A stretch of 64,000 nt of DNA from Microbispora sp. H11081 (GTDB taxonomy: Bacteria > Actinomycetota > Actinomycetes > Streptosporangiales > Streptosporangiaceae): the NCBI RefSeq assembly GCF_012999535.1, contig NZ_JABBWV010000004.1:62001-126000 (forward strand), read 5' to 3'. A program made the position numbers and the translations under genes. Below the pieces are notes generated by a model. That model made no database searches and was not told the origin of the DNA. It saw nothing but the letters and a program-made list of their open reading frames with translations. Below are positions 56,555-64,000 of the stretch, piece by piece. Each line of letters begins with the position of its first letter. The first letter of the stretch is position 1.

Positions 56555-56766
56555 AAGGCCGGCCTGACGGCCTGCGGAAATGAACGACCCGGGTGGCGAT
56601 GTCCATGAGAGGCGTGGCGTCGGCTCATATGAGAGATGCTCCGAGCGCGAGCGCTCGCGCACGGACTCGCCGGTGAGCGCTTTCAGAACTCGGACGCGTT
56701 AGTTCCGCAGAGCAGGACACGGGCTCCGGCGACGGAACCGCCGGAGCCCAGGCTTTCTCCACCCGA
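56555..56766. other. intergenic region with two palindromes
   Basis: 212 bp between the peptide gene and the convergent glycoside operon. It has a weak AGGCCG/CGGCCT hairpin right after the peptide stop, a perfect 16-bp palindrome GCGCGAGCGCTCGCGC at 56645-56660, and the operon terminator at 56721-56749. No gene seen. Confidence 0.6.
56721..56749 (-). terminator. terminator of the glycoside operon
   Basis: Perfect 11-bp stem GGGCTCCGGCG / CGCCGGAGCCC with a 7-nt loop, 18 bp beyond the DUF2804 stop on the minus strand. No T tract. Confidence 0.72.
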
Positions 56767-57750
56767 TCACCAGCGGTTGCGGGCCTCCTCGGCCCAGCCG
56801 GTGAGGCCGTCGAGGTCCACCCAGGAGCCGTCGTCGGCCCTGGCCCGTCCCGAGAAGTGGCCGAAGCACTGGTGCGTCTCGTTGCCCACCAGGCCGAGCT
56901 CGGTGCGGCCCGCCTTCTCGTGGAACGGGTGGAACTCCACCTCCACCCGCGGGCCGGTGATCCGCCACGGGCGCAGCCAGTCGCCGCGGTCGTACGACCA
57001 CTCCAGTTGGTCGCCGATCTTGTGCAGCCGGCCGCCGACGAACAGGGCGTTCTCCGTCGAACCGGTGCCGTCGGTCCACTTGCCGCCGAGCTGGATCGCC
57101 CGGCCGGGCCCGCTGCCCGCCGCCCAGTTCCACGTGATCGAGTACGGCCACTTCCCGCGGCCGTGGTCGAGCACGGCGAAGGAGTCCGCCTCGCCGACGG
57201 CGAACTCGGCCGACTCCAGCCGCAGCCGCCCGCGCACCGGGCGGCCGACGTCCTTCACCGTGTACTGGAACCGGTTCGGCCCCCACGGCACCACCACGCC
57301 CAGCGACTCGTGACCCTCCGGCAGCGGCACCTGCAGATCGAGTTCGACGCCGGGCGCCACGGCCCGGATCGCGGTGCCGGAAGCGCCCTGCTCGATGTCG
57401 ATCGTCACACCGCCGCCTCGTACGGACACCGTGCCGGCGCCGCTGCGGTCGGGGAAGACGGCGCCGCGGGCCAGCGGCACCACGACGTCCCTGGCGGTCT
57501 CCACACGGGTGTCCCGGTCGAGCACGTACACGCCGTTCACCGCGGCGTAGTCCAGCGACGACGCGACCAGGCCCACGATGTGGCGGGGGGTGACGATCCC
57601 CCAGTATTCCCAGCGCTTGCGCCTGCCCCAGCCGCGCAGGTTGCCCCGGTGCAGCGGACGCCGGCTCCAGCCGACAGCGCCGGGGTTGAGCCGCCCGTCC
57701 GGCAGGCACAGGTCGACCGGCTCGGTGATCTCCCGCTCGTGCGTGGTCAT
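56767..57750 (-). CDS. DUF2804-family protein
   Basis: A 327-residue protein starting MTTHEREITEPVDLCLPDGRLNPGAVGWSRRPLHRGNL, the DUF2804 beginning. The rest is beta-rich with many Trp, including KRWEYWGIVTPRHIVGL, FQYTVKDVGRPVRG, GKWPYSITWNWAAGSG, and the end NETHQCFGHFSGRA. DUF2804 has a lipocalin-like (AttH/CrtC) double barrel. It is coupled by ATGA to GH2 and closes the operon. An accessory role in glycoconjugate or lipid handling is possible. Confidence 0.88.
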   Translation of the reverse strand: MTTHEREITEPVDLCLPDGRLNPGAVGWSRRPLHRGNLRGWGRRKRWEYWGIVTPRHIVGLVASSLDYAAVNGVYVLDRDTRVETARDVVVPLARGAVFPDRSGAGTVSVRGGGVTIDIEQGASGTAIRAVAPGVELDLQVPLPEGHESLGVVVPWGPNRFQYTVKDVGRPVRGRLRLESAEFAVGEADSFAVLDHGRGKWPYSITWNWAAGSGPGRAIQLGGKWTDGTGSTENALFVGGRLHKIGDQLEWSYDRGDWLRPWRITGPRVEVEFHPFHEKAGRTELGLVGNETHQCFGHFSGRARADDGSWVDLDGLTGWAEEARNRW

Positions 57751-59483
57751 GCGAACCTGAGCCTTTCCATGATCGAGCGTACGAGGTCTTCGGGAAGCTT
57801 GAGCACCGCCCTGTCGTAGGTGAGCAGGCCGTTGACCTCGTCCTCGACATCGGACAACTGGGTGTAGACGGTCGCACTCAGGCCGCGTGCGACGGCCGGG
57901 ACGATCTGCTCCTCGTGCAGCCGGGCGAACGCCTCGCCGAGCGCGCCTGCCGAGCGGTATCGCCGGTAGCCGAACACCTTGTCGCCCCAGACGTGGCCCT
58001 CGACCGGCAGGCCGTACCCGCCGTATTCGGACAGCACGAGCACGCGCCCGTCCGGCCGGGGCGGGCGGAACCGGCGGAAGTAGACGTGCAGGCTGCGCAG
58101 GTCGCCCGCGCGCTGGTCGTGCCAGCCGCTGGCGTGGTCGACCGTACGGGTCGGGTCGAGCCGGGCGACCTCCCCGGCGATCCGTGCGGCGTCGAACTGG
58201 CCCCAGCCCTCGTTGAACGGCACCCAGACCGCCAGGCTCACCACGTTGCGCAGGTGCTCGACCGTGGCGCGCGTCTCGGCCTCGAACGCCGCGCGCCCCG
58301 CCGCGTCGGCCCGGCCGAACCTGCGGTGGCGCCGGTCGTCCAGCCGTACGGCGGGCAGGATCGCCGGCGCGGTGACGACCCAGGGACGGTACGGCTCCCC
58401 GCCGTTCACCATGTCCTGCCAGACGAGGATGCCGAGCCGGTCGCAGTGGTGATACCAGCGCAGCGGCTCGATCTTGACGTGCTTGCGCAGCATGGTGAAG
58501 CCGAGCCGCTTCATGGTGGCGATGTCGTGGATCATCGCCTGGTCCGACGGCGGCGTGTAGAGGCCGTCCGGCCAGTAGCCCTGGTCGAGCACTCCGGCGT
58601 GGAAGTACGGCCGGCCGTTCAGCAGCAACCGGGGGACGCCGTCGGCGTCGGGCCCGACCGAGAAGGAGCGCATGCCGAAGTAGCTCCGCACGCGGTCGGC
58701 GCCGAGCGAGACCGTGACGTCGTACAGGTGAGGATCTTCGGGGCTCCAGGCGCGCACCTCGGGCAGGGGGACGCGCACCGGCCGCCCAGGCGGAACCGCG
58801 ACCCGCGCGACCGTCTCGCCGCCGGACGAGATCTCGACGTCCGCCTCCCCAGCCTCCCCAGTCTCCCCAGGCTCCCGAGGCTCCCCGCCGGACGCGTGGA
58901 CCGTCACCTCCACGGAGGAGTCGTCGAGCAGCGGGGTCAGCGTGAGCCGGTCGACGTGGACCTCGGGCACGCGCTCGGCCCAGACCGTCTGCCAGATGCC
59001 CGACTGCGCGGTGTACCAGATGCCCCCGCGCCGCCGCCGCTGCTTGCCCCGCGATCCGGTCCCGGTGTCGTCCCGCACGGCGACGACCAGGATGTTGCCG
59101 CTGTCGTGGAGCGCGTCGGTGACGTCGAACGAGAACGGCAGGTAGCCGCCGGTGTGACCACCGACCTCGTCGTCGTTGACCCACACCCGGCAGGTCTGGT
59201 CGACCGCGCCGAAGTGCAGGATCACCCGCCCGCCGGCGAAGTCGTCCGGCAGGTCGAACCGGCGCCGGTACCACAGGGTCTGCCCGGGGAGCAGCCGCCG
59301 GTTCACCCCGGACAGCGGCGCCTCCGGCGAGAACGGCACGAGGATCTCGCCGTCGTACGTCTCCGGGGCGTAGTCCCTGATCGCGTAGTCCCTGATCGCG
59401 TAGTCCCAGCGGCCGTTGAGGTTGAGATAGCTGTCGCGGACGAGCTGCGGCCGCGGATACTCCGGGAGCGGGTCATCCGGCAC
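57747..59483 (-). CDS. glycoside hydrolase family 2 (beta-galactosidase/glucuronidase type)
   Basis: A 578-residue GH2 enzyme. The sugar-binding jelly roll (about 20-170) has LWYRRRFDLPDDFAGGRVILHFGAVDQTCRVWVN and GGYLPFSFDVT. An Ig-like domain follows (about 175-285), then the TIM barrel. The acid/base Glu lies in PFNEGWGQFD (NEG), and the nucleophile in VLVLSEYGGYG. An internal duplication gives YAIRDYAIRDYAPE near residues 28-41. Cytosolic, no signal peptide. It overlaps GH36 by 11 bp and DUF2804 by 4 bp. Confidence 0.92.
   Translation of the reverse strand: MPDDPLPEYPRPQLVRDSYLNLNGRWDYAIRDYAIRDYAPETYDGEILVPFSPEAPLSGVNRRLLPGQTLWYRRRFDLPDDFAGGRVILHFGAVDQTCRVWVNDDEVGGHTGGYLPFSFDVTDALHDSGNILVVAVRDDTGTGSRGKQRRRRGGIWYTAQSGIWQTVWAERVPEVHVDRLTLTPLLDDSSVEVTVHASGGEPREPGETGEAGEADVEISSGGETVARVAVPPGRPVRVPLPEVRAWSPEDPHLYDVTVSLGADRVRSYFGMRSFSVGPDADGVPRLLLNGRPYFHAGVLDQGYWPDGLYTPPSDQAMIHDIATMKRLGFTMLRKHVKIEPLRWYHHCDRLGILVWQDMVNGGEPYRPWVVTAPAILPAVRLDDRRHRRFGRADAAGRAAFEAETRATVEHLRNVVSLAVWVPFNEGWGQFDAARIAGEVARLDPTRTVDHASGWHDQRAGDLRSLHVYFRRFRPPRPDGRVLVLSEYGGYGLPVEGHVWGDKVFGYRRYRSAGALGEAFARLHEEQIVPAVARGLSATVYTQLSDVEDEVNGLLTYDRAVLKLPEDLVRSIMERLRFA
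59371..59400 (-). repeat. 15-bp tandem duplication in the GH2 gene
   Basis: Two perfect copies of TAGTCCCTGATCGCG plus a partial third, encoding the repeated Tyr-Ala-Ile-Arg-Asp near the N-terminus. In frame. Confidence 0.85.
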
Positions 59484-61491
59484 GGGTGAGCCTCTTCAGT
59501 TCGCTGGTGGCGTCCAGCGGCCACGGCCTGGGCAGCCCGTGGCTCATCAGCAGCGCGCCGTGGTGCGTCTCCCCGGTGTCCTCGTCCCGGTAGAGGCCGT
59601 CCGGATCCAGGCCCTTCAGCCGTACGGGGGCGGTCACGCGGACCAGCGCGGTCGGCCGCCAGGAGAGCACCACGACGTGCGGATCGAGGGTGTACTGCAC
59701 GGCCCAGTCGGCGAGGCGGTCCATCCGGCCCTCGTGGACGACCGGGCGGATCAGCTTGTACTGCTCGACCAGCTGTCTCGCCTGCTCCAGCTCGTCGGTG
59801 CTCCAGCGCCCCAGGTCGCCGCCGATGCCGAGCGCGCCGGCCATCGCGACGTGGAAGCGGAAGGCGAGCGGCGTCGTCCTGCCGGTGAGCGCGTTGGGGC
59901 TGTCGGTCACCCAGCTGCCCATCGTGCAGGCCGGATAGACCTGGCCATAGCCGTGCTGGATCGCGATCCGCTGGGTGGCGTCGGTGTTGTCGGAGGTCCA
60001 GATCTGGTCGGTGCGGGCGAGCATCCCGAGGTCGGCGCGGCCTCCACCGCTCGCGCAGCCCTCGATCATCAGGTGCGGGTGGGCCGCGCGCAGCCGGTCC
60101 TTCACGGCGTACACGTTCCTGATGTACGGCGTCCACACGTCGTCGCCCGCCTCGGTGACCGGCCGATTCATGTCCCATTTGAGGAACGCGATGTCGTTGT
60201 GGGTCACCAGCTCGTCCAGCCGGTCGTAGGCCCATTCGGCGACTTCGTCCTTGGAGAAGTCGAGCAGGAGCTGGTGGCGCACCTCGGTGGCGCGCCGGTT
60301 CGGCTGGCCAAGCACCCACTCGGGGCGGGCGCGGTAGAGCTCGCTGTCGGGATTGACCGACTCGGGCTCCACCCACAGGCCGAATCTCATGCCGAGCCGC
60401 TTCACGTGGTCGATCAGCGGGGTGAGGCCGCCGGGGAACCTGTCGGGGTTCGGCCACCAGTCGCCCAGGCCGGCCGTCTCGCCCGTACGGCCGCCGAACC
60501 AGCCGTCGTCCACCACGAACAGTTCCACGCCGATGCCCGCGGCGAGCTCGGCCAGCTCCATCTGCCTGGTCAGGGAGATGTCGAACTCGGTCGCCTCCCA
60601 CGAGTTGTAGACGACCGGCCTGACCCGGACGGGCGCGGGCAGCACGTGGCGGCGGACGTGGTCGTGCCACCGGTGACTCACCCCGCCGAATCCCTCGGCC
60701 GAATAGATCCCGGTGAACACCGGCGTCTCCAGGGATTCGCCGGGCCCGAGCCGCCAGGTCACCCCCTCGTGCCCGAACCCGCCGCTCCAGCCCGCCCGGC
60801 CGTCGTGGTCCCGATGGACGGTGACGCGCCAGCTTCCGCTCCAGGCGAGCGCCGCGCTCCACACCTCGCCGTGATCCTCGGTCGCGTCGCCCGCGTCGAG
60901 CATCACCCACGGGTTGGCGTTGTGGCCGCTGTGGCCGCGCCGGCTGGTCAGCACCGTCTCGGCCACCGGCAGTGCCGTACGCCGGACCTGGAACTCCGCG
61001 CCCCACGCGCCGGTGACGTGGGTCAGCCGGTAGTCCTCGCGCCCGGGAACGGCCCAGGCCGCCGAGTCGCAGCGCAGCACCGTGATCGCCTCGTCGCCCG
61101 TGTTGCGCAGGGTCGTCCACCGGTCGACGGCGTCGCTGTCCGGCCTGACCAGGTAATGAAGGTCGATCTCCAGCGGGTAGTGCCGGTCGGCCATCCTGAT
61201 CGTCAGACGGCCGCCGCCGGCATCGTCGCCTTCGATGTCATGACCCAGATGACGCCACTCGACCCCGCGTACGGCGTCGTCGTACCTGACCTGCAGGCCC
61301 GCCACGCCGAACCGGTCGCCGCCCTCGACGGGCAGTTCCTCGGGCCCGGCGGGCAGCGCGCGGGCCTGGCCGGGCGTGAGCCGCGGCCCCCAGTGCGCGC
61401 AGCGCGGCGCGCCGTCCGGCCCGAGCCGCACGGCGTACGCGCTGGACGGGGTGGTGAGCAGCCACGAGCCGGGCTCCGGACAATCGATCAT
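59473..61491 (-). CDS. glycoside hydrolase family 36 alpha-galactosidase
   Basis: A 672-residue GH36 enzyme. The N-terminal beta-supersandwich (about 1-310) precedes the TIM barrel with VVYNSWEATEFDIS and ELFVVDDGWFGGR. The nucleophile Asp is in AFLKWDMNRPVTE and the acid/base Asp in IEGCASGGGRADLGMLARTDQIWTSDNTDA. The C-terminal beta domain ends near GLPRPWPLDATSELKRLTRAG. Cytosolic tetrameric type. ATG overlaps the GH13 stop by ATGA. It removes alpha-galactosyl units from imported oligosaccharides such as raffinose or melibiose. Confidence 0.95.
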   Translation of the reverse strand: MIDCPEPGSWLLTTPSSAYAVRLGPDGAPRCAHWGPRLTPGQARALPAGPEELPVEGGDRFGVAGLQVRYDDAVRGVEWRHLGHDIEGDDAGGGRLTIRMADRHYPLEIDLHYLVRPDSDAVDRWTTLRNTGDEAITVLRCDSAAWAVPGREDYRLTHVTGAWGAEFQVRRTALPVAETVLTSRRGHSGHNANPWVMLDAGDATEDHGEVWSAALAWSGSWRVTVHRDHDGRAGWSGGFGHEGVTWRLGPGESLETPVFTGIYSAEGFGGVSHRWHDHVRRHVLPAPVRVRPVVYNSWEATEFDISLTRQMELAELAAGIGVELFVVDDGWFGGRTGETAGLGDWWPNPDRFPGGLTPLIDHVKRLGMRFGLWVEPESVNPDSELYRARPEWVLGQPNRRATEVRHQLLLDFSKDEVAEWAYDRLDELVTHNDIAFLKWDMNRPVTEAGDDVWTPYIRNVYAVKDRLRAAHPHLMIEGCASGGGRADLGMLARTDQIWTSDNTDATQRIAIQHGYGQVYPACTMGSWVTDSPNALTGRTTPLAFRFHVAMAGALGIGGDLGRWSTDELEQARQLVEQYKLIRPVVHEGRMDRLADWAVQYTLDPHVVVLSWRPTALVRVTAPVRLKGLDPDGLYRDEDTGETHHGALLMSHGLPRPWPLDATSELKRLTRAG

Positions 61492-63143
61492 GACAGCCAC
61501 ACTCCGGTGTCGGGCGGCAGCAGGTCGCCGTCGAGGGGTCCGCTGGCGAGCAGCACGTCGTGGTGCCAGGCGAGGGGCACCGGCTCCGCGCCGAAGTTCA
61601 CCATCAGGGTGAAGCCGGGGTCGCGGGCGAGGGCCAGCACCCCGGCGGGCGCGTCCAGCCAGGTCAGGTCGCCGTCGCCGAGCGCCGGGTGCTCGCGCCG
61701 GATGGCGAGCGCGGTGCGGTAGAGGTTCAGCGTCGAGCCGGGGTCGTCCCGCTGCGCGGCGACGGTCAGCGCCGCCCAGTCCTCCGGCTGCGGCAGCCAG
61801 GTGCGGCCGGCTCCGAACCCGTACGGCGGGGTCGCGCCCGACCAGGGGAGCGGCACCCGGCAGCCGTCCCTGCCCATGAACGTGCGCAGCGTGCGCTCGA
61901 ACATGGGATCCTGCCGGGCCTCGTCCGGAATGGCGAGATGTTCCGGCAGGCCCAGTTCGTCTCCTTGGTAGATGTAGGCCCCGCCGGGCAGGGCGAGCAG
62001 CAGCAGCGCCGCCGCGCGGGCCCGCCGGGCGCCGAGCTCGGCGTCGACGTCCATCCGGCCCAGCAGCACCTCCGGGGTGGGCGCGCGGACCAGGTCCTGG
62101 TCGACGCCGAACCTGGTCACCATGCGCGGCACGTCGTGGTTGCCCAGCACCCACGGGATCGACCCGCCCGTCTCGCGCGCGAGACGGTGCGACGTGTCGA
62201 TGACCGTGCGGAACTCCTCGGCGGACCACGGCGTGGGCATCAGGCCGAAGCCGAACAGCTGGGCCAGACCGTCGCCCTTCAGGTAGGGCCTGGCCTGGTC
62301 GGGGTGGCCGAACCACATCTCCGCCACGGTGCAGACGGGCGCGGCGCCGCGGTCGCCGGAGTAGGAGTCGAGGATCTTCCGCCAGGACCGGTAGAGGTCG
62401 AGCAGTTCCGGCTGGTGCTCGTACGGCACGGCCGCGTGACCTGGGCTGAGCGGGCCGCCCTGGCTGCCCGGGACGACGTCGGGCAGGCCCTCCTGCTTGA
62501 ACAGCATGTTGGCCACGTCGATCCGGAACCCGGCCACGCCCCGGTCCAGCCAGAACCGCAGCACCCGCTCGAACATGGCGACCACATCGGGGTGGCGCCA
62601 GTTCCAGTCGGGCTGCCCTGAGTCGAAAAGGTGGAGGTACCACTGCTCGTCGGGCACCTGGGTCCAGGCCGGGCCGCCGAACACGGACTGCCAGTTGTTC
62701 GGCTCGTCCCTGAAGACGAACCGCTCCCGCTCGGGGCTGCCCGGACCGGCGGCCAGCGCCGCGCGGAACCACGGATGCTCCGCCGAGCAGTGGTTGGGGA
62801 CGATGTCGACGATCACCTTGATGTTCTTCGCCGCGGCCGCCGCAACGAGCGCGTCGAAGTCGGCCAGCGTGCCGTACCGGGGATCGACGTCGCAGTAGTC
62901 GGCCACGTCGTAGCCGCCGTCGGCCAGCGGTGAGGGGTAGAAGGGGCTCAGCCAGATCGCGTCCACCCCCAGGTCGGCCAGGTGGCCGAGGCGGGCCAGC
63001 ACGCCGGGCAGGTCCCCTTCGCCGTCGCCGTTCGCGTCGGCGAAGCTGCGCGGATACACCTGGTAGACCACCGCGTCGCGCCACCAGGCGCCCTGGTCGT
63101 ACGGCCGCGCGGGGCTGCCGGGGGAGTGGTCGTCAGCGGACAC
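61488..63143 (-). CDS. GH13 alpha-glucosidase / oligo-1,6-glucosidase
   Basis: A 551-residue GH13 enzyme: WWRDAVVYQVYPRSFADANGDGEGDLPGV (QVYPRSF with the GDGxGD calcium loop of the 31/23 subfamilies), VIVDIVPNH, GFRIDVAN (nucleophile), TVAEMWF (acid/base) and VLGNHDVPR. The C-terminal beta domain is from about 465. Starts at GTG, 11 bp overlap with the transporter gene. It hydrolyses alpha-linked glucosides; exact linkage not fixed. Confidence 0.93.
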   Translation of the reverse strand: MSADDHSPGSPARPYDQGAWWRDAVVYQVYPRSFADANGDGEGDLPGVLARLGHLADLGVDAIWLSPFYPSPLADGGYDVADYCDVDPRYGTLADFDALVAAAAAKNIKVIVDIVPNHCSAEHPWFRAALAAGPGSPERERFVFRDEPNNWQSVFGGPAWTQVPDEQWYLHLFDSGQPDWNWRHPDVVAMFERVLRFWLDRGVAGFRIDVANMLFKQEGLPDVVPGSQGGPLSPGHAAVPYEHQPELLDLYRSWRKILDSYSGDRGAAPVCTVAEMWFGHPDQARPYLKGDGLAQLFGFGLMPTPWSAEEFRTVIDTSHRLARETGGSIPWVLGNHDVPRMVTRFGVDQDLVRAPTPEVLLGRMDVDAELGARRARAAALLLLALPGGAYIYQGDELGLPEHLAIPDEARQDPMFERTLRTFMGRDGCRVPLPWSGATPPYGFGAGRTWLPQPEDWAALTVAAQRDDPGSTLNLYRTALAIRREHPALGDGDLTWLDAPAGVLALARDPGFTLMVNFGAEPVPLAWHHDVLLASGPLDGDLLPPDTGVWLS

Positions 63144-64000
63144 CGCGGATCCTCCAGATCAGACAGGCACCGAGCGCGGCGAAGCCGGCCGCCACGCCGT
63201 ACATCAGGGGGTAACCGCCGGCCGAGGTGACCAGGGGCGCCGCGATCACCGGGCCGAGTGTGTTGGACGCGGAGTTGGCCAGGCTCACGATGCCGAGGTC
63301 CTTGGCCCGGTCGGCGTCAGCGGGCAGCAACTGGGTGACCATCGCCTGGTCGACGGCGGCGAACATGCCGTAGCCCGCGCCGAGCAGGACGGACGCCGCG
63401 ATCGCGGCGGTCCAACTGGTCATGAGCGTCAGCACCAGCCCCGACGCGGCCATCGTGAGGCCGCCGACGAAGACCGCGGGCCTGCGGCTGCCGTACCGGT
63501 CGGACAGCCAGCCCGCCAGCAGGGTCGGCACGACGCTGCTCAGCGTGAACACCGCCACGAGGACCACGACGCCCTGCTCGACGCTCGAACCGGGGAAGAG
63601 GCGCTCGTAGTGGACCGCGTCCCGCAGGTAGTACTGCAGATAGCCGATCGCCATCGCGAGCGTGAGGGTGATCAGGAGCCGGCTCGTCCAGGCCCAGGCG
63701 AAGTCGGGATGCCTGCGCGGGCTCACCCACAGGCCGCGCAGGAAGGACCGCAGGTCGAACGGCGCCGGGTGCGCGAGGCCCGCGACCGGTGCGGCCGGGG
63801 GTGCCGCCGGGGGTGCAGGCGTCGCGACGGAGACGGCGGCGGACGGGGTTTCCACGGGTTCGCGGGTGAACAGGCCGAAGGGCAGCACGAGCAGCAGGAT
63901 CAGCGCCGCCATCGCGAGGAACCCGGCCTTCGTGCCGGTCAGCAGGACGGTGGCCACGACCCCGCCGAGCAGCGGCCCGGTCAACTGGCCCACCCCCGCC
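63133..64000 (-). CDS. MFS transporter, 5' end outside window
   Basis: About 289 C-terminal residues of a major facilitator protein: PLLGGVVATVLLTGTKAGFLAMAALILLLV (helices 5-6), a cytoplasmic loop with an Ala/Pro run (APPAAPPAAP), then helices 7-12 with LLAGWLSDRYGSRRPAVFVGG (conserved DRxGRR-type loop) and GAGYGMFAAVDQAMVTQLLP. It resembles the sugar-transporting MFS branch. The start lies beyond the right edge. It heads the glycoside operon in the leftward direction; the transported substrate is probably the oligosaccharide that the hydrolases cut. Confidence 0.9.
   Translation of the reverse strand, partial: AGVGQLTGPLLGGVVATVLLTGTKAGFLAMAALILLLVLPFGLFTREPVETPSAAVSVATPAPPAAPPAAPVAGLAHPAPFDLRSFLRGLWVSPRRHPDFAWAWTSRLLITLTLAMAIGYLQYYLRDAVHYERLFPGSSVEQGVVVLVAVFTLSSVVPTLLAGWLSDRYGSRRPAVFVGGLTMAASGLVLTLMTSWTAAIAASVLLGAGYGMFAAVDQAMVTQLLPADADRAKDLGIVSLANSASNTLGPVIAAPLVTSAGGYPLMYGVAAGFAALGACLIWRIRGVR

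Noticed and set aside
59473..63084. A 1203-codon uninterrupted minus-strand frame covering GH36 and most of the GH13 gene
   Set aside because: The upstream half is in the wrong frame for GH13, is Arg/Gly/Ala-rich nonsense, and the true GH36 starts at the coupled ATG at 61491.
1..64000. tRNA, rRNA, integrases, transposases, prophage genes
   Set aside because: None found when reading both strands by eye. A tRNA scan would be needed to exclude one completely.

Overview
The window reads as chromosome of a GC-rich, exospore-forming actinobacterium. The supporting signs are a conservon (CvnABCD), an Lsr2-type nucleoid protein, a spore photoproduct lyase, frequent GTG starts, ATGA/GTGA gene overlaps, cellulose/chitin-targeting secreted enzymes and a labdane-type terpene operon. 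The gene style suggests Streptosporangiaceae (Nonomuraea/Microbispora-like), but that family call is a guess. I see no rRNA, tRNA, transposase, integrase, phage gene or CRISPR array.

Layout. 1-1.9 kb: a cut CBS-domain gene, a conserved unknown and L-2-hydroxyglutarate oxidase. 1.9-13.4 kb: an envelope-stress type island in which two paralogous OmpR-type response regulator/histidine kinase pairs flank a MacAB-like ABC exporter, a divergent orphan adaptor with a very large low-complexity insert, an anchored DUF5666-like protein, a Cys-repeat lipoprotein and, inside the island, a NYN-domain gene with a hairpin leader. 13.4-20.3 kb: two dynamin-like/YfjP GTPases, an SPFH/NfeD pair, a VOC protein and an L,D-transpeptidase lipoprotein. 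20.5-25.4 kb: homogentisate degradation (hmgA-fahA), a likely IclR regulator, a P-loop kinase and an amine oxidase. 25.6-28.5 kb: an EF-hand mini-protein, an SDR, a secreted SGNH esterase with CBM2 and a 30-residue membrane protein followed by a strong terminator.

28.6-36.3 kb: a P450-class I-class II terpene cyclase operon, then the complete conservon cvnABCD on the same strand. This is the most interesting block. It looks like a diterpenoid pathway without its own GGPP synthase, lying beside a G-protein-like signalling unit. 36.7-39.8 kb: a sugar ABC importer (binding protein plus two permeases, no ATPase) with a LacI-type operator. 39.9-46.9 kb: a two-SH3 secreted protein, a membrane-anchored multicopper oxidase with DUF6220, a secreted unknown, a GT9 with the remnant of a GT2 gene, and a zinc-type ArsR/CDF efflux pair under an ideal TGAA-N6-TTCA operator.

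47-56.6 kb: a GvpU-like orphan, an AA10 LPMO, an Ohr/OsmC protein, Gfo/Idh and HAD enzymes, a divergent TetR/methyltransferase pair with twin operators, spore photoproduct lyase, a deaminase, an atypical Lsr2 paralogue, an LLM oxidoreductase and a six-cysteine secreted peptide in AT-rich DNA. 56.8-64 kb: a tightly overlapping leftward glycoside operon, MFS transporter (cut)-GH13-GH36-GH2-DUF2804. Start codons were picked by eye from ribosome binding sites, overlaps and family N-termini. Promoters and operators are visual calls.
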